64,000 bases of DNA. It comes from Antedon mediterranea. Its lineage: Eukaryota > Echinodermata > Crinoidea > Comatulida > Antedonidae. The translations under genes and the position numbers were made by a program. The notes beneath the pieces were generated by a model that ran no database searches, had not been told where the DNA came from, and saw nothing but the letters and a program-made list of their open reading frames with translations. The stretch covers positions 16,614,501 to 16,678,500 of the forward strand of contig NC_092672.1 of assembly GCF_964355755.1 (NCBI RefSeq), given 5' to 3'. Of the stretch, positions 23,815 to 36,912 are shown one piece after another; positions within the stretch are counted from its first letter, which is position 1, and every line of letters starts with the position of its first letter.

Positions 23815-25318
23815 TAAGCACTTTTATGTTTTTATGTTAACAAGTTTTTTCGAAAATCACAAAGTGGTCTAAAATGTCTCCAAATGCGATTTGAAGCTAT
23901 TCTTAGCACTTTGGTGTTTTTATGTTAACAAGTTTTTTCGAAAATCACAAAAAGGTCTAAAACGTCTCCAAATGCGATTTGAAGTTATTCTGTGCACTTT
24001 GCTTTTTTGTGTGAAAATTTTTTTTTCGAAATTCTCAAAATGGTCAAAAACGTTTTTAAATACGATATTAAGCTGTTTTGTGCTCTTTGATGTTTTTGTG
24101 TGAAAAGTTTTATCGAAATGCTCAAAATGGTCTAAAACGGTTTCTAATGTGATTTTAAGCACTTTGGTGTTGTTATGTTAACAAGTTTTTTCGAAAAACA
24201 CAAAATGGTCTAAAATGCGATTTGAAGCTATTCTTAGCACTTTGGTGTTTTTATGTTAACAAGTTTTTTCGAAAATCACAAAAAGGTCTAAAACGTCTCC
24301 AAATACGATTTGAAGCTACTTTTCTGTTTTGTGTGAAATTTTTTTGTCGAAATGCTCAAAATGGTCAAAAACGTTTTTAAATACGATATTAAGCTATTTT
24401 GTGCTCTTTGATGTTTTTGTGTGAAAAGTTTTATCGAAATGCTCAAAATGGTCTAAAACGGTTTCTAATGTGATTTTAAGCACTTTGATGTTTTTATGTT
24501 AACAAGTTTTTTCGAAAATCACAAAGTGGTCTAAAATGTCTCCAAATGCGATTTGAAGCTATTCTTAGCACTTTGGAATTTTTATGTTAACAAGTTTTTT
24601 CGAAAATCACAAAAGGGTCTAAAATGTCTCAAAATGCGATTTGAAGCTATTCTAAGCACTTTGGTGTTTTTATGTTAACAAGTTTTTTCGAAAATCACAA
24701 AATGGTCTAAAATGTCTGAAAATGCGATTTGAAGCTATTCTAAGCTCTTTGGTGTTTTTATGTTAACAAGTTTTTTCAAAAATCACAAAAGGGTCTAAAA
24801 TGTCTCAAAATGCGATTTGAAGCTAATCTAAGCACTTTGGTGTTTTTATTGTAACAAGTTTTTTCGAAAATCACAAAATGGTCTAAAACGTCTCCAAATG
24901 CAATTTGAAGCTATTTTAAGCACTTTGGTGTTTTTGTGTAACCAAGTTTTTTTCGAAAATCACAAAAGGGTCTAAAATGTCTCAAAATGCGATTTGAAGC
25001 TATTCTAAGCACTTTGGTGTTTTTATGTTAACAAGTTTTTTCGAAAATCACAAAATGGTCTAAAACGTCTCCAAATGCGATTTGAAGCTATTCTAAGCAC
25101 TTTGGTGTTTTTATGTTAACAAGTTTTTTCGGAAATCACAAAAAGGTCTAAAACGTCTCCAAATACGATTTGAAGCTATTCTGTACACTTTGCTGTTTTG
25201 TGTGAAAAATTTTTGTCGAAATGCTCAAAATGGTCAAAAACGTTTTTAAATACGATATTAAGCTATTTTGTGCTCTTTAATGTTTTTTGTGTGAAAAGTT
25301 TTATCGAAATGCTCAAAA
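23815..25318 (+). repeat. Array edge duplicated at 54175-55678
   Basis: This stretch matches block III at offset 30,361, then 30,360 after a 1 bp indel near 24.0 kb. Both share an uncommon CACTTTTATG variant (23820 and 54180) and a TGTTTTTTGTG run (25280 and 55640). Only a few mismatches are visible, for example AAGCACTTTGG against AAGGACTTCGG at 25097 and 55457. The match runs on through the orientation switch. Confidence 0.85.
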
Positions 25319-25319
25319 T
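25316..25319. other. Satellite orientation switch 1 (+ to -)
   Basis: A type B monomer reads GAAATGCTCAAAAT and then continues as CGCATTTGGAGACG, which is the reverse complement of type A. The four bases AAAT fit both sides, so the breakpoint carries 4 bp of microhomology. The identical junction is present at 55676-55679. Confidence 0.9.
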
Positions 25320-26755
25320 CGCATTTGGAGACGTTTTAGACCATTTTTTGATTTTCGAAAAAACTTGTTAACATAAAAACACCAAAGTGCTTAGAATAGC
25401 TTCAAATCGCATTTTGAGACGTTTTTGACCATTCTGTGATTTTCGAAAAAACTTGTTAACATAAAAACATCAAAGTGCTTAAAATCACATTAGAATCCGT
25501 TTTAGACCATTTTGAGCATTTCGATAAAACTTTTCAAACAAAAACATCAAAGAGCACAAAATAGCTTAATATCGTATTTAAAAACGTTTTTGACCATTTT
25601 GAGCATTTCGACAAAAAATTTTCACACAAAACAGCAAAGTGCACAGAATAACTTCAAATCGCATTTGGAGACGTTTTAGACAATTTTGTGATTTTCGAAA
25701 AAACTTGTTAACATAAAAACACCAAAGTGCTAAGAATAGCTTCAAATCGCATTTGGAGACATTTTAGACCATTTTGTGATTTTCGAAAAAACTTATTAAG
25801 ATAAAAACATCAAAGTGTACACAATAGCTTCAAATCGCATTTGGAGACGTTTTAGACCATTTTGTGATTTTCGAAAAAACTTGTTAACATAAAAATTCCA
25901 AAGTGCTAAGAATAGCTTCATATCGCATTTGGAGACATTTTAGACCATTTTGTGATTTTCGAAAAAACTTGTTAATATAAAAACATCAAAGTGTACAGAA
26001 TAGCTTCAAATCGCATTTGGAGACGTTTTAGACCCTTTTGTGATTTTCGAAAAAACTTGTTAACATAAAAACATCAAAGTGCTTAGAATAGCTTCAAATC
26101 GCATCTTGAGACGTTTTAGACCATTCTGTGATTTTCGAAAAAACTTTTTAACATAAAAACATCAAAGTGCTTAAAATCACATTAGAAACCGTTTTAGACC
26201 ATTTTGAGCATTTCGATAAAACTTTTCACACAAAAACATTAAAGAGCACAAAATAGCTTAATATCGTATTTAAAAACGTTTTTGACCATTTTGAGCATTT
26301 CGACAAAAATTTTTCACACAAAACAGCAAAGTGTACAGAATAGCTTCAAATTGTATTTGGAGACGTTTTAGACCTTTTTGTGATTTTCGAAAAAACTTGT
26401 TAACATAAAAACACCAAAGTGCTTAGAATAGCTTCAAATCGCATTTTGAGACGTTTTAGACCATTCTGTGATTTTCGAAAAAACTTGTTAAGATAAAAAC
26501 ATCAAAGTGCTTAAAATCACATTAGAAACCGTTTTAGACCATTTTGAGCATTTCGATAAAACTTTTCACAAAAAAACATCAAAGAGCACAAAATAGCTTA
26601 ATATCGTATTTAAAAACGTTTTTGACCATTTTGAGCATTTCGACAAAAAATTTTCAAACAAAACAGCAAAGTGCACAGAATAACTTCAAATCGCATTTGG
26701 AGACGTTTTAGACCATTTTGTGATTTTCGAAAAAACTTGTTAACATAAAAACATC
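25319..26755 (-). repeat. Empty-site paralogue of the transposon insertion
   Basis: Bases 25319-26154 match 55679-56514 at a fixed offset of 30,360, and 26155-26755 match 60493-61093 at offset 34,338. Shared rare variants include GCATCTTGAG (26101 and 56461), ACTTTTTAACAT (26145 and 56505), AACATTAAAGAGC (26235 and 60573) and TTGTTAAGATAAAAAC (26485 and 60823). At 26151-26160 the site reads ACATAAAAAC without interruption. The copy at 56511 is split by the 3,975 bp element. Homology is lost beyond about 26755. Confidence 0.9.
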
Positions 26756-27834
26756 AAAGTGCTTAAAATCACATTAGAAACCGTTTTAGACCATTTTGAG
26801 CATTTCGATAAAACTTTTCACACAAAAACATCAAAGAGCCCAAAATAGATTAATATCGTATTTAAAAACGTTTTTGACCATTTTGAGCATTTCGACAAAA
26901 AAATTTCACACAAAACAGCAAAGTGCACAGAATAACTTCAAATCGCATTTGGAGACGTTTTAGACCATTTTGTGATTTTCGAAAAAACTTGTTAACATAA
27001 AAACACCAAAGTGCTTAGAATAGCTTCAAATCGCATTTTGAGACATTTTAGACCCTTTTGTGATTTTTGAAAAAACTTGTTAACATAAAAACATCAAAGT
27101 GCTTCAAATCACATTAGAAACCGTTTTAGACCATTTTGAGCATTTCGATAAAACTTTTCACACAAAAACATCAAAGAACACAAAATAGCTTAATATCGTA
27201 TTTAAAAACGTTTTTGACCATTTTGAGCATTTAGACAAAAAATTTTCAAACAAAACAGCAAAGTGCACAGAATAACTTCAAATCGCATTTGGAGACGTTT
27301 TAGACCATTCTGTGATTTTCGAAAAAACTTGTTGACATAAAAACATCAAAGTCCTTAAAATCACATTAGAAACCGTTTTAGACCATTTTGAGCATTTCGA
27401 TAAAACTTTTCACACAAAAAACATTAAAGAGCACAAAATAGCTTAATATCGTATTTAAAAACGTTTTTGACCATTTTGAGCATTTCGACAAAAAATTTTC
27501 ACACAAAACAGCAAAGTGTACAGAATAGCTTCAAATCGTATTTGGAGACGTTTTAGACCTTTTTGTGATTTCCGAAAAAACTTGTTAACATAAAAACACC
27601 AAAGTGCTTAGAATAGCTTCAAATCACATTTGGAGACGTTTTAGACCATTTTGTGATTTTCGAAAAAACTTGTTAACATAAAAACACCAAAGTGCTTAGA
27701 ATAGCTTCAAATCACATTTTGAGACATTTTAGACCCTTTTGTGATTTTCGAAAAAACTTGGTTACACAAAAACACCAAAGTGCTTAGATTAGCTTCAAAT
27801 CGCATTTTGAGACATTTTAGACCATTTTGTGATT

Positions 27835-30800
27835 TTCGAAAAAACTTGTTAACATAAAAACACCAAAGTGCTTAAAATAGCTTCAAATCGCATTTGGAGA
27901 AGTTTTAAACCATTTTGTGATTTTCGAAAAAACTTGTTAACATAAAAACATCAAAGTGTACAGAATAACTTCAAATCGCATTTGGAGACGTTTTAGACCA
28001 TTTTGTGATTTTTGAAAAAACTTGTTAACATAAAAACATCAAAGTGCTTCAAATCACATTAGAAACCGTTTTAGACCATTTTGAGAATTTCGATAAAACT
28101 TTTCACACAAAAACATCAAAGAGCACAAAATAGCTTAATATCGTATTTAAAAACGTTTTTGACCATTTTGAGCATTTAGACAAAAAATTTTGAAACAAAA
28201 CAGCAAAGTGCACAGAATAACTTCAAATCGCATTTGGAGACGTTTTAGACCATTCTGTGATTTTCGAAAAAACTTGTTAACATAAAAACATCAAAGTGCT
28301 TAAAATCACATTAGAAACCGTTTTAGACCATTTTGAGCATTTCGATAAAACTTTTCACACAAAAACATTAAAGAGCACAAAATAGCTTAATATCGTATTT
28401 AAAAACGTTTTTGACCATTTTGAGCATTTCGAAAAAAATTTGACACAAAACAGCAAAGTGTACAGAATAGCTTCAAATCGTATTTGGAGACGTTTTAGAC
28501 CTTTTTGTGATTTTCGAAAAAACTTGTTAACATAAAAACACCAAAGTGCTTAGAATAGCTTCAAATCGCATTTTGAGACATTTTAGACCCTTTTGTGATT
28601 TTTGAAAAAACTTGGTTACACAAAAACACCAAAGTGCTTAAAAAAAGCTTCAAATTGCATTTGGAGACGTTTTAGACCATTTTGTGATTTTCGAAAAAAC
28701 TTGTTACAATAAAAACACCAAAGTGCTTAAAATAGCTTCAAATTGCATTTGGAGACGTTTTAGACCATTTTGTGATTTTCGAAAAAACTTGTTACAATAA
28801 AAACACCAAAGTGCTTAGATTAGCTTCAAATCGCATTTTGAGACATTTTAGACCCTTTTGTGATTTTTGAAAAAACTTGTTAACATAAAAACACCAAAGA
28901 GCTTAGAATAGCTTCAAATCGCATTTTGAGACATTTTAGACCATTTTGTGATTTTCGAAAAAACTTGTTTGAATAGCTTCAAATCGCATTTGGAGACGTT
29001 TTAGACCATTTTGTGATTTTCGAAAAAACTTGTTAACATAAAAACATCAAAGTGCTTAGAATAGCTTCAAATCGCATTTGGAGACGTTTTAGACCATTTT
29101 GTGATTTTCGAAAAAACTTGTTAACATAAAAACACCAAAGTGCTTAGAATAGCTTCAAATCGCATTTTGAGACATTTTAGACCATTTTGTGATTTTCGAA
29201 AAAACTTGTTAACATAAAAACACCAAAGTGCTTAGAATAGCTTCAAATCGCATTTTGAGACATTTTAGACCCTTTTGTGATTTTCGAAAAAACTTGTTAA
29301 CATAAAAATTCCAAAGTGCTAAGAATAGCTTCAAATCGCATTTGGAGACATTTTAGACCACTTTGTGATTTTCGAAAAAACTTGTTAACATAAAAACATC
29401 AAAGTGCTTAAAATCACATTAGAAACCGTTTTAGACCATTTTGAGCATTTCGATAAAACTTTTCACACAAAAACATCAAAGAGCACAAAATAGCTTAATA
29501 TCGTATTTAAAAACGTTTTTGACCATTTTGAGCATTTCGACAAAAAAATTTCACACAAAACAGAAAAGTGTACAGACTAGCTTCAAATCGTATTTGGAGA
29601 CGTTTTAGACCTTTTTGTGATTTTCGAAAAAACTTGTTAACATAAAAACACCAAAGTGCTAAGAATAGCTTAAAATCGCATTTTAGACCATTTTGTGTTT
29701 TTCGAAAAAACTTGTTAACATAAAAACACCAAAGTGCTTAAAATCACATTAGAAACCGTTTTAGACCATTTTGAGCATTTCGATAAAACTTTTCACACAA
29801 AAACATCAAAGAGCACAAAATAGCTTAATATCGTAAAAACATCAAAGTGCTTAAAATCACATTAGAAACCGTTTTAGACCATTTTGAGCATTTCGATAAA
29901 ACTTTTCACACAAAAACATCAAAGAGCACAAAATAGCTTAATATCGTATTTAAAAACGTTTTTGACCATTTTGAGCATTTCGAAAAAAAAATTTTCACAC
30001 AAAACAGCAAAGTGCACAGAATAACTTCAAATCGCATTTGGAGACGTTTTAGACCTTTTTGTGATTTTCGAAAAAACTTGTTAACATAAAAACACCAAAG
30101 TGCTAAGAATAGCTTCAAATCGCATTTGGAGACATTTTAGACTATTTTGTGTTTTTCGAAAAAACTTGTTAACATAAAAACATCAAAGTGTACAGAATAG
30201 CTTCAAATCGCATTTTGAGACATTTTAGACTATTTTGTGATTTTCGAAAAAACTTGTTAACATAAAAACATCAAAGTGCTTAAAATCACATTAGAAACCG
30301 TTTTAGACCATTTTAAGCATTTCGATAAAACTTTTCACACAAAAACATCAAAGAGCACAAAATAGCTTAATATCGTATTTAAAAACGTTTTTGACCATTT
30401 TGAGCATTTAGACAAAAAATTTTTACACAAAACAGCAAAGTGTACAGAATAACTTCAAATCGCATTTGGAGACGTTTTAGACCATTTTGTGATTTTCGAA
30501 AAAACTTGTTAACATAAAAACATCAAAGTGCTTCAAATCACATTAGAAACCGTTTTAGACCATTTTGAGCATTTCGACAAAACTTTTCACACAAAAACAT
30601 CAAAGAGCACAAAATAGCTTAATATCGTATTTAAAAACGTTTTTGACCATTTTGAGCATTTCGACAAAAAAATTTCACACAAAACAGCAAAGTGCACAGA
30701 ATAACTTCAAATCGCATTTGGAGACGTTTTAGACCATTTTGTGATTTTCGAAAAAACTTGTTAACATAAAAACACCAAAGTGCTTAGAATAGCTTCAAAT

Positions 30801-31121
30801 CGCATTTTGAGACATTTTAGACCCTTTTGTGATTTTTGAAAAAACTTGTTAACATAAAAACATCAAAGTGCTTCAAATCACATTAGAAACCGTTTTAGAC
30901 CATTTTGAGCATTTCGATAAAACTTTTCACACAAAAACATCAAAGAGCACAAAATAGCTTAATATCGTATTTAAAAACGTTTTTGACCATTTTGAGCATT
31001 TAGACAAAAAATTTTCAAACAAAACAGCAAAGTGCACAGAATAACTTCAAATCGCATTTGGAGACGTTTTAGACCATTCTGTGATTTTCGAAAAAACTTG
31101 TTAACATAAAAACATCAAAGT
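27835..31121 (-). repeat. 3.3 kb satellite duplication, copy 1
   Basis: Matches 36913-40199 at offset 9,078. Anchors: AGTTTTAAAC at 27901 and 36979, the fusion ACTTGTTTGA at 28963 and 38041, and the fusion TAGCTTAATATCGTAAAAAC at 29821 and 38899. Few mismatches are visible, for example CATTTAGAC against CATTTCGAC near 30408 and 39486. Outside this interval the monomer order diverges. Confidence 0.85.
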
Positions 31122-34100
31122 GCTTAGAATAGCTTCAAATCGCATTTGGAGACGTTTTAGACCATTTTGTGATTTTCGAAAAAACTTGTTAACATAAAAA
31201 CACCAAAGTGTACAGAATAACTTCAAATCGCATTTGGAGACGTTTTAGACCATTTTGTGATTTTTGAAAAAACTTGTTAACATAAAAACACCAAAGTGCT
31301 TAGAATAGCTTCAAATCGCATTTTTAGACATTTTACACCCTTTTGTGATTTTCGAAAAAACTTGTTAAAATAAAAACATCAAAGTGTACAGAATAGCTTC
31401 AAATCGCATTTGGAGACGTTTTAGACCATTTTGTGATTTTGAAAAAAACTTAACATAAAAACACCAAAGAGCTTAGAATAGCTTCAAATCGCATTTTGAG
31501 ACATTTTAGACCATTTTGTGATTTTCGAAAAAACTTGTTAAAATAAAAACATCAAAATGTACAGAATAGCTTCAAATCGCATTTGGAGACGTTTTAGACC
31601 ATTTTGTGATTTTGAAAAAAACTTGTTAACATAAAAACACCAAAGTTCTTAGAATAGCTTCAAATCGCATTTGGAGACGTTTTAGACCATTTTGTGATTT
31701 TCGAAAAAACTTGTTAACATAAAAACACCAAAGTGCTTAGAATAGCTTCAAATCGCATTTTGAGACATTTTAGACCCTTTTGTGATTTTCGAAAAAACTT
31801 GGTTACACAAAAACACCAAAGTGCTTAAAATAGCTTCAAATTGCATTTGGAGACGTTTTAGACCATTTTGTGATTTTCGAAAAAACTTGTTACCATAAAA
31901 ACACCAAAGTGCTTAGATTAGCTTCAAATCGCATTTTGAGACATTTTAGACCCTTTTGTGATTTTTGAAAAAACTTGTTAACATAAAAACACCAAAGAGC
32001 TTAGAATAGCTTCAAATCGCATTTAGAGACATTTTAGACCATTTTGTGATTTTCGAAAAAACTTGTTTACATAAAAACACCAAAGTGCTTAGAATAGCTT
32101 CAAATCACATTTTGAGACATTTTAGACCCTTTTGTGATTTTCGAAAAAACTTGTTAACATAAAAATTCCAAAGTGCTAAGAATAGCTTCAAATCGCATTT
32201 GGAGACATTTTAGACCACTTTGTGATTTTCGAAAAAACTTGTTAACATAAAAACATCAAAGTGCTTAAAATCACATTAGAAACCGTTTTAGACCATTTTG
32301 AGCATTTCGATAAAACTTTTCACACAAAAACATCAAAGAGCACAAAATAGCTTAATATCGTATTTAAAAACGTTTTTGACCATTTTGAGCATTTCGACAA
32401 AAAAATTTCACACAAAACAGAAAAGTAGCTTCAAATCGTATTTGGAGACGTTTTAGACCTTTTTGTGATTTTCGAAAAAACTTGTTAACATAAAAACACC
32501 AAAGTGCTAAGAATAGCTTCAAATCGCATTTTAGACCATTTAGTGTTTTTCGAAAAAACTTGTTAACATAAAAACACCAAAGTGCTTAAAATCACATTAG
32601 AAACCGTTTTAGACCATTTTGAGCATTTCGATAAAACTTTTCACACAAAAACATCAAAGAGCACAAAATAGCTTAATATCGTATTTAAAAACGTTTTTGA
32701 CCATTTTGAGCATTTCGAAAAAAAAATTTTCACACAAAACAGCAAAGTGCACAGAATAACTTCAAATCGCATTTGGAGACGTTTTAGACCTTTTTGTGAT
32801 TTTCGAAAAAACTTGTTAACATAAAAACACCAAAGTGCTAAGAATAGCTTCAAATCGCATTTGGAGACATTTTAGACCACTTTGTGATTTTCGAAAAAAC
32901 TTGTTAACATAAAAACATCAAAGTGCTTAAAATCACATTAGAAACCGTTTTAGACCATTTTGAGCATTTCGACAAAAAATTTTCACACAAAACAGCAAAG
33001 TGTACAGAATAGCTTCAAATTGTATTTGGAGACGTTTTAGACCTTTTTGTGATTTTCAAAAAAACTTGTTACCATAAAAACACCAAAGTGCTTAGAATAG
33101 CTTCAAATCGCATTTTGAGACGTTTTAGACCATTCTGTGATTTTCGAAAAAACTTGTTAACATAAAAACATCAAAGTGCTTAAAATCACATTAGAAACCG
33201 TTTTAGACCATTTTGAGCATTTCGATAAAACTTTTTACACAAAAACATCAAAGAGCACAAAATAGCTTAATATCGTATTTATAAACGTTTTTGACCATTT
33301 TGAGCATTTAGACAAAAAATTTTGAAACAAAACAGCAAAGTGCACAGAATAACTTCAAATCGCATTTGGAGACGTTTTAGACCATTCTGTGATTTTCGAA
33401 AAAACTTGTTAACATAAAAACATCAAAGTGCTTAGAATAGCTTCAAATCGCATTTGGAGTCGTTTTAGACCATGTTGTGATTTTCGAAAAAACTTTTTAA
33501 CATAAAAACACCAAAGTGCTTAGAATGGCTTCAAATCGCATTTGGAGAAATTTTAGACTATTTTGTGATTTTCGAAAAAACTTAAGATAAAAATATCAAA
33601 GTGCTTCAAATCACATTAGAAACCGTTTTAGACCATTTTGAGCATTTCGACAAAAATTTTTCACACAAAACAGCAAAGTGTACAGAATAGCTTCAAATCG
33701 TATTTGGAGACGTTTTAGACCTTTTTGTGATTTTCGAAAAAACTTGTTAACATAAAAACACCAAAGTGCTTAGAATAGCTTCAAATCGCATTTGGAGACG
33801 TTTTAGACCATTTTTTGATTTTCGAAAAAACTTGTTAACATAAAAACACCAAAGTGCTTAGAATAGCTTCAAATCGCATTTTGAGACGTTTTAGACCATT
33901 CTGTGATTTTCGAAAAAACTTGTTAACATAAAAACATCAAAGTGCTTCAAATTACATTAGAAACCGTTTTAGACCATTTTGAGCATTTCGACAAAAATTT
34001 TTCACACAAAACAGCAAAGTGTACAGAATAGCTTCAAATCGTATTTGGAGACGTTTTAGACCTTTTTGTGATTTTCGAAAAAACTTGTTAACTTAAAAAC

Positions 34101-36912
34101 ACCAAAGTGCTTAGAATAGCTTCAAATCGCATTTGGAGACGTTTTAGACCATTTTTTGATTTTCGAAAAAACTTGTTAACATAAAAACACCAAAGTGCTT
34201 AGAATAGCTTCAAATCGCATTTTGAGACGTTTTAGACCATTCTGTGATTTTCGAAAAAACTTGTTAACATAAAAACATCAAAGTGCTTAAAATCACATTA
34301 GAATCCGTTTTAGACCATTTTGAGCATTTCGATAAAACTTTTCAAACAAAAACATCAAAGAGCACAAAATAGCTTAATATCGTATTTAAAAACGTTTTTG
34401 ACCATTTTGAGCATTTCGACAAAAAATTTTCACACAAAACAGCAAAGTGCACAGAATAACTTCAAATCGCATTTGGAGACATTTTAGACTATTTTGTGAT
34501 TTTCGAAAAAACTTAAGATAAAAATATCAAAGTGCTTCAAAACACATTAGAAACCGTTTTAGACCATTTTGAGCATTTCGACAAAAATTTTTCACACAAA
34601 ACAGCAAAGTGTACAGAATAGCTTCAAATCGTATTTGGAGACGTTTTAGACCTTTTTGTGATTTTCGAAAAAACTTGTTAACATAAAAACACCAAATTCT
34701 TAGAATAGCTTCAAATCGCATTTTGAGACGTTTTAGACCCTTTTGTGATTTTCGAAAAAACTTGGTTACACAAAAACACCAAAGTGCTTAAAATAGCTTC
34801 AAATCGCATTTGGAGACATTTTAGACTATTTTGTGATTTTCGAAAAAACTTGTTAACATAAAAACATCAAAGTGCTTCAAATCACATTAGAAACCGTTTT
34901 AGACCATTTTGAGCATTTCGACAAAAATTTTTCACACAAAACAGCAAAGTGTACAGAATAGCTTCAAATCGTATTTGGAGACGTTTTAGACCATTTTTTG
35001 ATTTTCGAAAAAACTTGTTAACATAAAAACACCAAAGTGCTTAGAATAGCTTCAAATCGCATTTTGAGACGTTTTAGACAATTCTGTGATTTTCGAAAAA
35101 ACTTGTTAACATAAAAACATCAAAGTGCTTAAAATCACATTAGAATCCGTTTTAGACCATTTTGAGCATTTCGATAAAACTTTTCAAACAAAAACATCAA
35201 AGAGCACAAAATAGCTTAATATCGTATTTAAAAACGTTTTTGACCATTTTGAGCATTTTGACAAAAAATTTTCACACAAAACAGCAAAGTGCACAGAATA
35301 ACTTCAAATCGCATTTGGAGACGTTTTAAACAATTTTGTGATTTTCGAAAAAACTTGTTAACATAAAAACACCAAAGTGCTAAGAATAGCTTCAAATCGC
35401 ATTTGGAGACATTTTAGACCATTTTGTGATTTTCGAAAAAACTTGTTAAGATAAAAACATCAAAGTGTACACAATAGCTTCAAATCGCATTTGGAGACGT
35501 TTTAGACCATTTTGTGATTTTCGAAAAAACTTGTTAACATAAAAACACCAAAGTGCTTAGAATAGCTTCAAATCGCATTTTGAGACATTTTAGACCCTTT
35601 TGTGATTTTCGAAAAAACTTGGTTACACAAAAACACCAAAGTGCTTAAAATAGCTTCAAATCGCATTTGGAGAAGTTTTAAACCATTTTGTGATTTTCGA
35701 AAAAACTTGTTAACATAAAAACATCAAAGTGTACAGAATAACTTCAAATCGCATTTGGAGACGTTTTAGACCATTTTGTGATTTTTGAAAAAACTTGTTA
35801 ACATAAAAACACCAAAGTGCTTAGAATAGCTTCAAATCGCATTTTTAGACATTTTACACCCTTTTGTGATTTTCGAAAAAACTTGTTAAAATAAAAACAT
35901 CAAAGTGTACAGAATAGCTTCAAATCGCATTTGGAGACGTTTTAGACCATTTTGTGATTTTGAAAAAAACTTAACATAAAAACACCAAAGAGCTTAGAAT
36001 AGCTTCAAATCGCATTTTGAGACATTTTAGACCATTTTGTGATTTTCGAAAAAACTTGTTAAAATAAAAACATCAAAATGTACAGAATAGCTTCAAATCG
36101 CATTTTGAGACGTTTTAGACCATTTTGTGATTTTGAAAAAAACTTGTTAACATAAAAACACCAAAGAGCTTAGAATAGCTTCAAATCGCATTTTGAGACA
36201 TTTTAGACCATTTTGTGTTTTTCGAAAAAACTTGTTAACATAAAAACATCAAAGTGTACAGAATAGCTTCAAATCGTATTTGGAGACGTTTTAGACCATT
36301 TTGTGATTTTCGAAAAAACTTGTTAACATAAAAACATCAAAGTGCTTAGAATAGCTTCAAATCGCATTTGGAGACGTTTTAGACCATTTTGTGATTTTCG
36401 AAAAAACTTGTTAACATAAAAACACCAAAGTGCTTAGAATAGCTTCAAATCGCATTTTGAGACATTTTAGACCCTTTTGTGATTTTCGAAAAAACTTGGT
36501 TACACAAAAACACCAAAGTGCTTAAAATAGCTTCAAATCGCATTTAGAGACATTTTAGAATATTTTGTGATTTTCGAAAAAACTTGGTTACACAAAAACA
36601 CCAAAGTGCTTAAAATCACATTAGAAACCGTTTTAGACCATTTTGAGCATTTCGATAAAACTTTTCACACAAAAACATCAAAGAGCACAAAATAGCTTAA
36701 TATCGTATTTAAAAACGTTTTTGACCATTTTGAGCATTTCGACAAAAAAATTTCACACAAAACAGCAAAGTGCACAGAATAACTTCAAATCGCATTTGGA
36801 GACGTTTTAGACCATTTTGTGATTTTCGAAAAAACTTGTTAACATAAAAACACCAAAGTGCTTAGAATAGCTTCAAATCGCATTTTGAGACATTTTAGAC
36901 CCTTTTGTGATT

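Larger units (their letters stand above)
14737..25318 (+). repeat. AT-rich satellite, block I (+ orientation)
   Basis: Tandem array of related monomers. Type A is 88 bp (GTGTTTTTAT recurs at 15513 and 15601) and carries ATGTTAACAAG, TTTTCGAAAA, GGTCTAAAACGTCTCC and GCGATTTGAAGC. Type C, about 88 bp, carries GTCGAAATGCTC, GGTCAAAAACG and ATACGATATTAAGC. Type B, about 77 bp, carries GTTTTATCGAAATGC, AAAACGGTTTC and TTTTAAGCAC and lacks about 11 bp. All three share a GAAAATCACAAAATGGTC or GAAATGCTCAAAATGGTC core, so they derive from one ancestral unit. The left end is cut by the gap. No coding potential. Confidence 0.96.

Noticed and set aside
29906-30118. Near-identical 70-codon frames recurring at 23891, 29906, 32641, 38984 and 48874
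   Set aside because: They lie inside A-C-B satellite monomers and recur because the higher-order units are copies. Monomers of 77 and 88 bp break frame, and the frames have no domain, no start context and no conserved ends beyond the DNA repeat itself.
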